Origin: Pseudomonadota bacterium | Lineage (GTDB): Bacteria > Pseudomonadota > Gammaproteobacteria > UBA1113 | Assembly (NCBI GenBank): GCA_021782065.1 | Contig: JAJXVQ010000026.1 | Location: 1 to 12,273 of the forward strand | DNA length: 12,273 bases | Direction of reading: 5' to 3' | Part shown: positions 1 through 8,021 of the stretch, one piece after another | How positions within the stretch are numbered: position 1 is the stretch's first letter | How the letters are laid out: every line of letters starts with the position of its first letter | The notes under the pieces: model-generated | The model's input: only the letters and a program-made list of their open reading frames with translations | What the model was told of the DNA's origin: nothing | Database searches by the model: none | Program-made: the position numbers and the translations under genes

Positions 1-114
1 AAAATCACCCAAATCTGCTCTCTCTTTGCACTTCTTACCCCTAAAACTGGAGATTTATTGTGCTAATTCAATCTTTTGTCCAGTACAGAGTGGGCCATCG
101 TCAATTAAGCTATC

Positions 115-131
115 CTTAATATTACCTTAAG
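115..131 (+). promoter_or_regulatory. PmrA box (direct repeat CTTAAT-N5-CTTAAG)
   Basis: Two half-sites, CTTAAT (115-120) and CTTAAG (126-131), are separated by five bases. This is an exact fit to the enterobacterial PmrA box YTTAAK-N5-YTTAAK, and it agrees with the TTAA direct repeat described for PmrA-controlled effector genes of Legionella and Coxiella. The box ends 10 nt before a TATAAT and so takes the place of the -35 element, as expected for an activator site. PmrA control of the gene at 192 is an inference from this match. Confidence 0.75.
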
Positions 132-141
132 ATTTTATCTG

Positions 142-147
142 TATAAT
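142..147 (+). promoter_or_regulatory. -10 element of the HAD/Sel1 gene
   Basis: A perfect TATAAT lies 45 nt before the ATG at 192. No good -35 hexamer is found 16-18 nt upstream; the PmrA box occupies that position, which suggests an activator-dependent promoter. Transcription would start near 154, giving a leader of about 38 nt. Confidence 0.65.
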
Positions 148-191
148 TACCATCACGTAATCTTAAAAATAATCTTAGAAGAGGTAATAAT

Positions 192-2345
192 ATGTCCGCA
201 TCTAGTTTAGAAGCAGAAGAAGCCAAAGCCAAAGCCAAAGCCAAAGCCAAAGCCAAAGCCAACGCCAACGCGCTACAAGAGATATTTAATCATTTAAAAA
301 CAAACCACATGTATCTGGATCAAGATTCCACTTTAGTTTTATTGGATGTAGATGACACACTTGTATATTTAGCAGATAATCATGGTGGCGGATATAATGA
401 TTTCCTGATGAAAAAACTACGAGATTTGGCTCAAGACCCTAAAGTCAAGTTTTGCCTTTTTACGACCATGAGTTTAGAAGATATAAAGAACCCTCATGCG
501 ATAGAGAAACGCACAGACGTGTTGCTGCGACTAAAAAAAGATGGGATTGACATAGAACGAGTGATCATGCCCGGGGATCTAGGACACAAGCATCCTTTTG
601 CTTTGGAGTTGTTAGAGCCGGAGATTGCAGCGTTAGAAAAAGAACTGACTGAGCAGATGGAAAAAATTGTGTCGCCAGATTTTTTAGACAAAGAGATTGC
701 AGCCTTAGAAAGAGATATGGCTAGTCAAGAAAAAAAGGAGTTTTCACAGCTTTTAACAAAGCAAGTAGCAGAAATAGCACGGACCTTAGCGCTATTTCGT
801 AACTCACCAAAATTTTTGAATAAAATGGCGTCTTTAAATCGATTATTAGAAGTTTTCCAGAGCATGTACCCTAGAATAGAAACTCAGAACGGAAAGAAAG
901 ATGCTAGAAATATCGAGGAACTTATAAAGGAGTTGTTAATTAGGGTTGGCGCTTTACAAAGAAAAGAAACTGTTTCATCTAACTCATTTCCTCATATTGC
1001 AGGTTCTTCATTTGTAGACCATTATATTTCTGCTTTTGAAAGCAGCGATGATGCTAGATACGCACAATGCAAAAATGACAATGGTTGTTTGGCTAAATTG
1101 GATAGAGAAATATCTCAGAAATTTTTGCCCATAGATGAAAAAGAGAATACTTCAGAAGCACGTCATTCAAAAGTTCGTTTAGTGGACACTCTTTTTGTGG
1201 ATCCGCATGCTACTATTCCTGGAAAAATTATATTTTTTGATGATAGAGCAGAATGTATTAGTTCCGTTGATAAGCGCATTGAACAAATTAATATGACAGA
1301 TAGATCTAAGTACCGCATAAATTTTATAGGTGTTCATTTGCAGGATAGAGGCAAAAATCACGATGTAAATCAGGCTGCAATTACAAATGCCGTGGAAACT
1401 CATTTGTTTCAGAAAAGAATTCCGTTTCGGGCAGATAACCTATCGTCGAACGACAAAGAAGATATTTTAAAAAGAATCTATCGGGAACTCAATAGTAAAA
1501 AAAATATATTGGGGTTGTATAACAAACAAGTTGTTCCTGATTTAATTAATCTTGCCAAAACACAAGATGCAAAAGCGCTTTACTATTTAGCGCAAATAGC
1601 TGCTAAAGGAGAATTTGGATTACCGCTGGATCCAGCGTCTGCATATTACTTAGGAAAATTGGCATTATGTTTTCCTCCAAGCCCAGAGGGGGAAAACATA
1701 ATTAGGCAATTTATAGCAGAGTTAGAGACACGTTTTCCCTACTTGAAAAATGGGGGCTCTATTTCTAATCAAAATTTTCCTAGAATAAATGGATTTTTGC
1801 CATCAGAGCTTTATCAATGCTATATATATAGAGAGAAAATGAAATATCGCGAAGAAATGCTATTTGAAAAGCCTGTGGCGGATAAGGATGAACGGAGTGA
1901 AACATTAGCCAAAGCGGCAGAGCAGCAGATTGAAACATTAGCCAAAGCGGCAGATAACGGCAATATATACGCTTATATACAGTTAGCGGATATTTCAATG
2001 AGGGGAGGACTGAATTTTCCTAAAAATCTAGATGCAGCACAGGTTTATATTGAACAAGCAGTTGAATTTTGGCGTGCTCTACCTGATGGAGACGAGAAAG
2101 TATACGTTGGAATCATTATTCAAGAATCAACAAAACAATTGGCGAACGAGAAAAGGGCTGAGGCTCAACAATTGGCGGACGAGGGGAAGGCTGAGGCTCA
2201 CCCAGGTGGTGCGGCACCCTTATCTTCATTTAGTTTATCAGCAGCACCTGCGGTGACTCTGTTTAAACCAGAAGGGCAATTAAAGAACCAAGCACCAGCT
2301 CAAGTACAAGCACAAACTGCTGATGCCATTGTTTTTCCCCATTAA
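192..2345 (+). CDS. HAD-like (DUF2608-type) phosphatase with Sel1-like repeats; candidate secreted effector
   Basis: The 717-aa protein starts with MSASSLEAEE and then six Ala-Lys pairs (residues 11-22). HAD motif I is LLDVDDTLV, with the catalytic-type DVDDT at 52-56. A motif II-like FTTMS follows at 90-94, and a late motif IIFFDDR at 346-352 resembles the acidic motif IV of DUF2608 proteins known from Legionella and Coxiella. Residues 130-330, between these motifs, form a long charged helical insertion in which EIAALE occurs twice (144-149, 168-173). Two Sel1-like repeats are visible at about 456-492 and 582-628. The tail contains duplicated ETLAKAA and a near-duplicate QLA(N/D)E pair and ends ...IVFPH. 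There is no signal peptide or membrane segment. GAGGT lies 6 nt before the ATG, supporting this start. The gene is monocistronic, visibly richer in A/T than its neighbours, and sits behind a PmrA box. Phosphatase activity and secretion by a type IV system are inferences; the substrate is unknown. Confidence 0.72.
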   Translation: MSASSLEAEEAKAKAKAKAKAKANANALQEIFNHLKTNHMYLDQDSTLVLLDVDDTLVYLADNHGGGYNDFLMKKLRDLAQDPKVKFCLFTTMSLEDIKNPHAIEKRTDVLLRLKKDGIDIERVIMPGDLGHKHPFALELLEPEIAALEKELTEQMEKIVSPDFLDKEIAALERDMASQEKKEFSQLLTKQVAEIARTLALFRNSPKFLNKMASLNRLLEVFQSMYPRIETQNGKKDARNIEELIKELLIRVGALQRKETVSSNSFPHIAGSSFVDHYISAFESSDDARYAQCKNDNGCLAKLDREISQKFLPIDEKENTSEARHSKVRLVDTLFVDPHATIPGKIIFFDDRAECISSVDKRIEQINMTDRSKYRINFIGVHLQDRGKNHDVNQAAITNAVETHLFQKRIPFRADNLSSNDKEDILKRIYRELNSKKNILGLYNKQVVPDLINLAKTQDAKALYYLAQIAAKGEFGLPLDPASAYYLGKLALCFPPSPEGENIIRQFIAELETRFPYLKNGGSISNQNFPRINGFLPSELYQCYIYREKMKYREEMLFEKPVADKDERSETLAKAAEQQIETLAKAADNGNIYAYIQLADISMRGGLNFPKNLDAAQVYIEQAVEFWRALPDGDEKVYVGIIIQESTKQLANEKRAEAQQLADEGKAEAHPGGAAPLSSFSLSAAPAVTLFKPEGQLKNQAPAQVQAQTADAIVFPH
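222..269 (+). repeat. In-frame hexanucleotide array (GCCAAA)6(GCCAAC)2
   Basis: Six perfect tandem GCCAAA units (222-257) are followed by two GCCAAC variants (258-269), near the 5' end of the HAD/Sel1 gene. They encode (Ala-Lys)6(Ala-Asn)2. Because the unit is a multiple of three, slippage would change the length of the N-terminal tail without shifting the frame. Confidence 0.9.
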
Positions 2346-2354
2346 ACCCGTCTT

Positions 2355-2392
2355 CCCCAGCGATTGATTTGCACAAAAACCAATCGCTGGGG
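2355..2392 (+). terminator. 12-bp perfect hairpin after the HAD/Sel1 gene, without U-tract
   Basis: CCCCAGCGATTG (2355-2366) and CAATCGCTGGGG (2381-2392) pair perfectly around a 14-nt loop, beginning 9 nt after the TAA at 2343-2345. No run of T follows on either strand, so it is not a canonical intrinsic terminator. It probably ends or protects the transcript, or separates this gene from the downstream operon. Confidence 0.5.
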
Positions 2393-2408
2393 GCACACCT
2401 GTATCATA

Positions 2409-2437
2409 TTGCATCTATTTTGACGGTATCTTATAAT
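2409..2437 (+). promoter_or_regulatory. Probable sigma-70 promoter of the mpl-asnS operon
   Basis: A perfect TATAAT at 2432-2437 is preceded, 17 nt upstream, by TTGCAT (2409-2414), a weak -35. A better-looking TTGACG at 2420-2425 is too close to this -10 to pair with it. The predicted start of transcription lies about 30 nt before the first gene of the operon. Confidence 0.5.
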
Positions 2438-2472
2438 GCCACAGATTGCACGATCATTATTAAGGGTTCATT

Positions 2473-3021
2473 ATGAAAGGCTTGTTGGCGTTATTGCGTT
2501 TATGGTGGGATATTTGTCGCTTCAAGCGCGACCCTGAAGACGTGCCTTATTCACCTACTTTATTGGTCGTGGTAGCCCTATGTCAGTGGGGTTTGGCCTA
2601 TGCCGCCTGGACCAACAGCAAGAATTGGCAATATGGCCTTTTGGCCGCCACAATCTATGTAGGCACTCTATTGGTCTTGCCTTATCTAGTCCTATTAGCG
2701 GCCCACAAAACCGCGCGTTATGTGCAAATGCAGGCGGCCTTGTTGGGCACGTCGTTGCTGCTGAATCTAGTTGCGGCCATTCTTATCGTGACGAGCTCTT
2801 TCTTAGCCCAAAGCATTCCCTTTTTGCAGTATTTGGTCCTATTCGTCATTATCCTGATGGTCTTCTGGGCGGTAGCCGTACAAGGTAAAATTTACCAATC
2901 GGCTCTGGAAAAATCGCGGTTTGTAGCCATTTGTATTGCCGTATTTGTGTTATTGGCGAGTTCCAATATCTTTGAAGGGATTATGAAATTATTGCAATGG
3001 TTTAAGGCCAGCGTATTATGA
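2473..3021 (+). CDS. Inner-membrane protein with five predicted helices, function unknown
   Basis: This 182-aa, strongly hydrophobic protein has helices at about residues 28-46, 54-77, 88-111, 117-136 and 149-167. The short N-terminal segment MKGLLALLRLWWDICRFKRD is basic and Trp-rich and probably cytoplasmic. No catalytic motif is visible. Layout and size recall small polytopic proteins of the YIP1-like type, but I cannot assign a family. AAGGG 6 nt before the ATG supports the start. The stop overlaps the start of mpl (ATGA), so translation of the two is probably coupled; a role at the cell envelope is suggested only by that linkage. Confidence 0.75.
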   Translation: MKGLLALLRLWWDICRFKRDPEDVPYSPTLLVVVALCQWGLAYAAWTNSKNWQYGLLAATIYVGTLLVLPYLVLLAAHKTARYVQMQAALLGTSLLLNLVAAILIVTSSFLAQSIPFLQYLVLFVIILMVFWAVAVQGKIYQSALEKSRFVAICIAVFVLLASSNIFEGIMKLLQWFKASVL

Positions 3022-4364
3022 GTAAGCGCCTGCACATCTTAGGGATCTGCGGCACTTTTATGGGAGGCATTGCTGCCCTGGCTAAGGAAGCGGGTTTTAG
3101 CGTCAGTGGCGCCGATGAAGCCGTATACCCACCCATGAGCACGCAATTAACGGCCTTGGGCATAGATTTACATCAGGGTTATGATGATACGCTCTCAGAA
3201 TCTATTCCCGATATGGTTATAGGCAACGCCTTATCCAGAGGCAAACCCATCGTCGAAGCCATTTTGGCGCGCACTCTGCCTTATTCCTCGGGGCCGGAAT
3301 GGCTATACCGAGAAATTCTGCAACAACGCCACGTCATCGCTGTTTCTGGCACGCACGGCAAAACCACTACGGCAAGCTTAGTGGCGTGGATCTTAGACTA
3401 TGCAGGCCTAAAACCAGGCTTTTTAATAGGTGGCGTTCCCGAGAATTTTGGTATTTCTGCACGCTTAGGGGCGGGCGAATTTTTTGTGATCGAAGCCGAT
3501 GAATACGACAGCGCTTTTTTTGATAAACGCTCTAAGTTTATTCATTATCATCCGCGCACCCTGGTGATCAATAATCTAGAATTCGATCACGCAGATATCT
3601 TTGATGCTCTAGCCGATATTCAAAGACAATTTCATCATTTGCTGCGTATCGTCCCCAGCAATGGTACGATTATAGTACCCGCTGATGATCTTGCCATTCA
3701 ACAAACCCTAGAGCTAGGCGTATGGACGCCGGTGATATATTTAGGGCGGGACTTTAAAGCGCAATCTTTAAAAGACGATGGTAGTGAATTTAAGATTTTT
3801 TATGAGGACAAAGAACAAGGCACCGTGCGTTGGAATTTATTAGGCCAGCACAATATACACAATGCGTTGGCGGCGATTGCCGCGGTACATGCGGTAGGCG
3901 TACCCATCGCCACTGCGATAGCGGCTTTACCGGAATTTAAAAATGTGAAACGCCGGTTAGAAAAGAAGGGCGAGGCGCATGGTGTAAGTGTATATGATGA
4001 TTTTGCGCATCACCCGACGGCAATTGCTGCTACCTTACAAGGTTTGCGTGCACGCATAGGTAAGGCGCGTTTATTTGCGTTATTAGAATTAGGTTCTTAT
4101 ACTATGCGCACCGGCGTGCACAAAAAAACGTTGCCACCATCGTGGTTGAATGCTGATGAAATCGTTATCATCCGCCCGAATCCCGATTGGGGGGTAGATG
4201 ACTTAATCGCTGCTTCAAAACGACCCGTGACGGTATTAGATAGCCTAGAAGCCATAGTCGAGCATTTTAAAGCAGAAGCCAAAGCAGGTGATCACCTAGT
4301 CGTCATGAGCAACAAAGGCTTTGGCGGTATACATCAACAATTATTACAAGCGTTGTCATCATGA
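3018..4364 (+). CDS. mpl: UDP-N-acetylmuramate:L-alanyl-gamma-D-glutamyl-meso-diaminopimelate ligase
   Basis: Mpl is a Mur-ligase family enzyme of murein recycling. It joins the recovered tripeptide L-Ala-gamma-D-Glu-meso-DAP to UDP-MurNAc with ATP in the cytoplasm. The 448-aa length fits the family (about 450). Visible are the N-terminal nucleotide-binding segment HILGICGTFMGG (6-17), the ATP P-loop GTHGKTTT (111-118), the Mur-ligase signature EADEYDSAFFD (159-169), NNLEFDHAD (185-193), and the C-terminal domain entry VKRRLEKKG followed by YDDFAHHPTA. The CGTFMGG and EADEYDSAFFDKRSKF forms distinguish Mpl from MurC. The gene overlaps its upstream neighbour and the following amidase gene by 4 nt each. 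Presence of this enzyme implies DAP-type peptidoglycan that is recycled. Confidence 0.95.
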   Translation: MSKRLHILGICGTFMGGIAALAKEAGFSVSGADEAVYPPMSTQLTALGIDLHQGYDDTLSESIPDMVIGNALSRGKPIVEAILARTLPYSSGPEWLYREILQQRHVIAVSGTHGKTTTASLVAWILDYAGLKPGFLIGGVPENFGISARLGAGEFFVIEADEYDSAFFDKRSKFIHYHPRTLVINNLEFDHADIFDALADIQRQFHHLLRIVPSNGTIIVPADDLAIQQTLELGVWTPVIYLGRDFKAQSLKDDGSEFKIFYEDKEQGTVRWNLLGQHNIHNALAAIAAVHAVGVPIATAIAALPEFKNVKRRLEKKGEAHGVSVYDDFAHHPTAIAATLQGLRARIGKARLFALLELGSYTMRTGVHKKTLPPSWLNADEIVIIRPNPDWGVDDLIAASKRPVTVLDSLEAIVEHFKAEAKAGDHLVVMSNKGFGGIHQQLLQALSS

Positions 4365-5167
4365 TGAACAGAATAGCCGCCATACAAATGTGTTCTAGCG
4401 AAAATAGCGATGAAAATCTACAGGTGGCGTATCGTTTAATAGGTGAAGCGGCAGAACAAGGAGCGAAGCTGATTGCCTTACCAGAAATGTTCCCTTTAAT
4501 AACGGATAAAAACGATCTACGCTTACGGACTCACGAATCCGTTGGTCAGGGGAAAATCCAAGATTTTTTAGCACACACCGCACAACATTATGGCGTGTGG
4601 CTAGTGGGGGGTACTGTACCTATATTGAATCAACAAGGTAATAAAGTGCGTGCGGCTTGTTTGGTGTATAACGAGCTAGGGATCTGCGTCGCACGCTACG
4701 ATAAAATACATTTATTCGACGTGGTGTTGTCGGAAACAGAATATTATCGCGAATCCGATACCGTAGAGGCTGGCGAAAACAGCGTGGTTGTGGAAACCCC
4801 TTTGGGACGTTTAGGCTTAGCCGTTTGTTATGACGTGCGTTTTCCAGAATTGTTCAATGAACTTTTTAAAAAGGGCGCCGAAATTATCGTTTTGCCATCA
4901 GCCTTTACCGTTAGAACAGGAGAGGCGCATTGGCATATCTTGACGCGCGCTCGTGCCATCGATACTTTCTGTTATGTAGTGGCACCTGCGCAAAGTGGCA
5001 CACACGCCAGTGGCCGCAGGACTTATGGTCATAGTGTTATTATCAATCCTTGGGGAACTATTACTGCCGAATGTAAAGCAGAGAAATCAGGCGTTGTGTG
5101 TGCCGATATAAATTTAGAAGAGATAGTTCGTATACGTAGAGCTATACCTATAGGAGATTACAAATAA
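4361..5167 (+). CDS. Nitrilase-superfamily amidohydrolase (NIT1/deaminated-glutathione-amidase-like)
   Basis: This 268-aa carbon-nitrogen hydrolase has a complete Glu-Lys-Cys triad: E42 in ALPEMF, K115 in RYDKIHLFD and C156 in [11 protein letters not shown]. The C-terminal [14 protein letters not shown] resembles NIT1/YbeM-type enzymes, which hydrolyse deaminated glutathione as metabolite repair, but other small-amide substrates are possible. There is no signal or membrane segment, so it should be cytosolic. Two consecutive ATG codons (4361, 4364) could start it; the first gives the usual ATGA overlap with mpl, and either one adjoins the mpl stop. It lies inside the operon, 2 nt before asnS. 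Confidence 0.88.
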   Translation: MMNRIAAIQMCSSENSDENLQVAYRLIGEAAEQGAKLIALPEMFPLITDKNDLRLRTHESVGQGKIQDFLAHTAQHYGVWLVGGTVPILNQQGNKVRAACLVYNELGICVARYDKIHLFDVVLSETEYYRESDTVEAGENSVVVETPLGRLGLAVCYDVRFPELFNELFKKGAEIIVLPSAFTVRTGEAHWHILTRARAIDTFCYVVAPAQSGTHASGRRTYGHSVIINPWGTITAECKAEKSGVVCADINLEEIVRIRRAIPIGDYK

Positions 5168-5169
5168 AA

Positions 5170-6561
5170 ATGTCTATTGCAGCCTTATTAAACGATAAAA
5201 CGAAAATAAATACGGCGGTGAGTATTGAGGGCTGGGTGCGTACGCGCCGCGATTCCAAGGCGGGCATGTCCTTTATCGCCTTATACGATGGCTCTTGTTT
5301 TGCGACCCTGCAAATCATAGCGCCCAGCGATTTACCAAATTATGATAGTGAAGTATTAAAACTCACCGCGGGTTGTTCTATACGCGTTGTGGGTACGTTG
5401 GTGCCTTCAGAGGGGCAAGGACAAACGGTGGAAATAAAAGCGGAAAGTGTGACGGTGATTGGCTTTATAGACAATCCGGAGCAATATCCGATTAGTCCCA
5501 AGCGACATACTTTGGAATATTTACGGGAAGTTCAACATTTGCGCCCGCGCACTAATATTATAGGCGCCGTGGCCAGAGTGCGTCATAGCGTGGCGCATGC
5601 AATTCATGAATTTTTTCATCAACAAGGCTTTTTTTGGTTAAATACACCGATTATTACCACCAACGATTGCGAAGGCGCGGGTGAATTGTTTCGAGTGAGC
5701 ACTTTAGACTTATGTCATATTCCTAAAGACGATGAGGGTAAGGTCAATTTTAAAGAAGATTTTTTTGGACGCGAAACTTTTTTAACGGTGTCGGGCCAAT
5801 TGAATGCCGAAGCCTACGCTTTAGCTTTATCGAAGATTTATACCTTTGGCCCTACTTTTAGAGCGGAAAATTCCAATACCAGCCGTCATTTAGCCGAGTT
5901 TTGGATGATAGAACCCGAAATGGCTTTTGCGAATTTGAGAGAGGATGCTGCTTTAGCCGAAGCACTGCTAAAAACCGTATTGACGACGGTATTACACGAA
6001 CGCGCCGATGATATGGCTTTTTTCAATGAATGGGTAGATAAAACGTGTATTGCTCGTTTAGAGCAAGTAGTGAATAATCAATTCGTGATGATGACCTATA
6101 GCGAAGCGGTGGCAGTGTTAGAAAAAGAAAATAGCCGCTTTGAATATCCCGTTAGTTGGGGAATTGACTTACAATCCGAACATGAACGTTACTTGGCCGA
6201 ACACTATGTGAAAGCACCGGTGATCGTCACGGATTATCCTAAAGATATCAAAGCTTTTTACATGCGTTTAAATGACGATGGTAAGACTGTGGCGGCTATG
6301 GACGTATTAGCGCCCGGCATAGGCGAAATCATCGGTGGCAGCCAACGTGAAGAGCGTTTAGACGTGTTAACGCAACGCATGCAGGACAGTGGCTTAAACT
6401 CAGAAGAGTACGGTTGGTACTTAGACTTACGCCGTTACGGCAGCGTGCCGCATGCTGGCTTTGGTTTGGGTTTTGAGCGTTTATTGAGTTATATTACGGG
6501 TGTGGCGAATGTGCGCGATGTGATTCCATTTCCGCGCGCGCCCGGACAAGCGAAGTATTAG
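5170..6561 (+). CDS. asnS: Asparaginyl-tRNA synthetase
   Basis: This class IIb aminoacyl-tRNA synthetase charges tRNA-Asn with asparagine. The 463-aa length is normal (E. coli 466). The N-terminal OB-fold anticodon-binding domain begins with [15 protein letters not shown] (21-35). Motif 1 lies around 137-166, motif 2 contains [19 protein letters not shown] (228-246), and motif 3 is [10 protein letters not shown] (430-439), followed by the conserved RDVIPFPR near the C-terminus. It is the last gene of the operon and starts 2 nt after the amidase stop. Its last 22 codons lie antisense to the end of waaG, so no terminator separates the two. Confidence 0.97.
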   Translation: MSIAALLNDKTKINTAVSIEGWVRTRRDSKAGMSFIALYDGSCFATLQIIAPSDLPNYDSEVLKLTAGCSIRVVGTLVPSEGQGQTVEIKAESVTVIGFIDNPEQYPISPKRHTLEYLREVQHLRPRTNIIGAVARVRHSVAHAIHEFFHQQGFFWLNTPIITTNDCEGAGELFRVSTLDLCHIPKDDEGKVNFKEDFFGRETFLTVSGQLNAEAYALALSKIYTFGPTFRAENSNTSRHLAEFWMIEPEMAFANLREDAALAEALLKTVLTTVLHERADDMAFFNEWVDKTCIARLEQVVNNQFVMMTYSEAVAVLEKENSRFEYPVSWGIDLQSEHERYLAEHYVKAPVIVTDYPKDIKAFYMRLNDDGKTVAAMDVLAPGIGEIIGGSQREERLDVLTQRMQDSGLNSEEYGWYLDLRRYGSVPHAGFGLGFERLLSYITGVANVRDVIPFPRAPGQAKY

Positions 6562-7672
6562 CCTCAATAATATCCACCGCTTTTGCCGCCAAACCAAACA
6601 AATCAGTGTTCTTTGCATAATGAAGACCCGCTGTTTGCCATTGTAATCGCAGGTCTTTATCTTCAATCGCCTTTAATAACAGCGCATTAAAATCTTCTTG
6701 GTTAAAAGGGAATACCATCAATGCACCGCAACCTGAATCTGCAATATAGGGTGCATAGCCGCACACATCGCTGACCAATACGGGCAAACCCGCTACTAGC
6801 GCTTCTAATAGAACGATGCCAGCGCTTTCTGCATAAGCTGGATGCAATAATAAATCCGCGGCAAATAAAAAACGAGGGATATCGTTTCGCCCAGGAATAA
6901 TGCGCACGCGATCGGCAATGTTTAAACGTCGACTCATGCGTAGAAATGCATCTGCTTTGTCTTGACCGATGACGATTAACTGGCAACGTTTGCGCAGGGT
7001 AGGCGGTAGGGATGCAATAGCCCACAGGCTGCGATCTAGCCCTTTGGTTTTAAACCCAGAGCCCACCATCAATAATAAAATCTCATCATTTTTAATTGCA
7101 AATTCTAGGCGCAAATCTCTACGTATAGCATCTGCGTTGACTGGCCGCACGCGATCGGGAGCAATACCTGGGGGCAAAATATGCAGACGCGTTTTCGGAG
7201 TATCATAAAATTGTTGATACTCATCTTGTTGTTTCTGGTTTAATAATAATATTTTTGTTTTTGCTGCGGGGTTGAAAACAACAGCTTCATCTCTGTAAAA
7301 ATTTTTAAAACGGGGATTCAAACGCTGATACCAAGGCACCCGGTATTCTGTTTTAGCGATAAAGCAAGGATCGGCTGCATAATAAAAATCTAACCCCGGC
7401 ATTTTATTAAAACCAATCGTTGCATCCGCGGGATGTTTTTGCAAATCCGCGGCCATCCAACGTTGAAAACGACGATATAAACCGTGATTTTGTAAAGCGT
7501 GCACAGGTACCAGCCGTACGTCTATAAAAGAGGGGATCTCACCTTGCCAACTTAATGTATAAACGCGGATTTGATGCCCGCGCTCATGGCAGAGGCTGGC
7601 AATGTGCAAGAAATCGCGTTGCAAGCCGCCAAAAGGGAAATACTTATATAAACAGAACGCGTATAAACTCAT
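6494..7672 (-). CDS. waaG: LPS core glucosyltransferase WaaG (GT4 family)
   Basis: WaaG is a peripheral inner-membrane enzyme that adds glucose from UDP-glucose to the heptose region of the LPS core. The N-terminus [17 protein letters not shown] is nearly identical to that of enterobacterial WaaG. Also visible are [15 protein letters not shown] (87-101), LPPGIAPDR (166-174), the donor-site KGLDRS (210-215), [20 protein letters not shown] (261-280) and the retaining-GT E-x7-E pair E282/E290. The 392-aa product is longer than E. coli WaaG (374). The extra tail, from about residue 371 ([17 protein letters not shown]), is encoded antisense to the conserved 3' end of asnS and is probably a fortuitous extension. 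The ATG follows the yhbY stop directly with only a weak ribosome binding site, so translation is likely coupled to yhbY. Confidence 0.93.
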   Translation of the reverse strand: MSLYAFCLYKYFPFGGLQRDFLHIASLCHERGHQIRVYTLSWQGEIPSFIDVRLVPVHALQNHGLYRRFQRWMAADLQKHPADATIGFNKMPGLDFYYAADPCFIAKTEYRVPWYQRLNPRFKNFYRDEAVVFNPAAKTKILLLNQKQQDEYQQFYDTPKTRLHILPPGIAPDRVRPVNADAIRRDLRLEFAIKNDEILLLMVGSGFKTKGLDRSLWAIASLPPTLRKRCQLIVIGQDKADAFLRMSRRLNIADRVRIIPGRNDIPRFLFAADLLLHPAYAESAGIVLLEALVAGLPVLVSDVCGYAPYIADSGCGALMVFPFNQEDFNALLLKAIEDKDLRLQWQTAGLHYAKNTDLFGLAAKAVDIIEANTSLVRARAEMESHRAHSPHP

Positions 7673-7951
7673 TTATTTTTTATCATTGTTTTTGCGATAG
7701 AATACGGCAATCTGTCCTATTTGTTGCACCAAGGTGGTTGATAAATTTTGTACAATTTGTTGCGCTAAGCTGTCACGGGTTTCACGATCGGCACCGGCTA
7801 ATTTGACTTTAATCAATTCGTGGGCATCTAGGGCGATGTTAATTTCTTCTAGTACTTTTTCGCTTAAGCCGTGCTGGCCTAACCACACCACAGGTTTTAA
7901 GGCATGGGCTTTCTGGCGCAGCTTGTGTATTTGTTGGGCAGATAGTATCAT
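7673..7951 (-). CDS. yhbY: YhbY-family CRM-domain RNA-binding protein
   Basis: This 92-aa protein is essentially one CRM domain; E. coli YhbY has 97 aa and associates with pre-50S ribosomal particles. It matches the family across its length: LKPVVWLGQHGLSEKVLEEI with the GxxG loop GQHG at 25-28, then HELIKVK (44-50) and DRET. I chose the ATG at 7951 (MILSAQQIHK) because it matches the family N-terminus; the frame stays open to 8020, but that extension overlaps the divergent regulatory region. It is divergent from rlmE, a common gammaproteobacterial arrangement, and directly upstream of waaG. Confidence 0.92.
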   Translation of the reverse strand: MILSAQQIHKLRQKAHALKPVVWLGQHGLSEKVLEEINIALDAHELIKVKLAGADRETRDSLAQQIVQNLSTTLVQQIGQIAVFYRKNNDKK

Positions 7952-7981
7952 AGGGATCTCGTTATATAAAATAGTGCAGCG

Positions 7982-7987
7982 ATTATA
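7982..7987 (-). promoter_or_regulatory. Candidate -10 element for yhbY-waaG
   Basis: On the minus strand a perfect TATAAT lies in the 70-nt divergent spacer, 30 nt before the yhbY start. The hexamer 17 nt further upstream is T-rich (TTTTTC) and a poor -35, so the assignment rests on the -10 and its position. The rlmE promoter must lie in the same spacer, but I see no clear one. Confidence 0.35.
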
Positions 7988-8021
7988 CATGGATATAGGG
8001 TTATGAAAAAGGGCAAACAAT

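Noticed and set aside
1..114. Search for a gene end, terminator or RNA at the left edge
   Set aside because: No sustained frame, strong inverted repeat or known motif was seen in this AT-rich stretch.
7952..8020. Longer yhbY from an ATG at 8020
   Set aside because: YhbY homologues begin at the MxLS position, matching 7951; the extension would cover the divergent promoter region and nearly touch the rlmE start.
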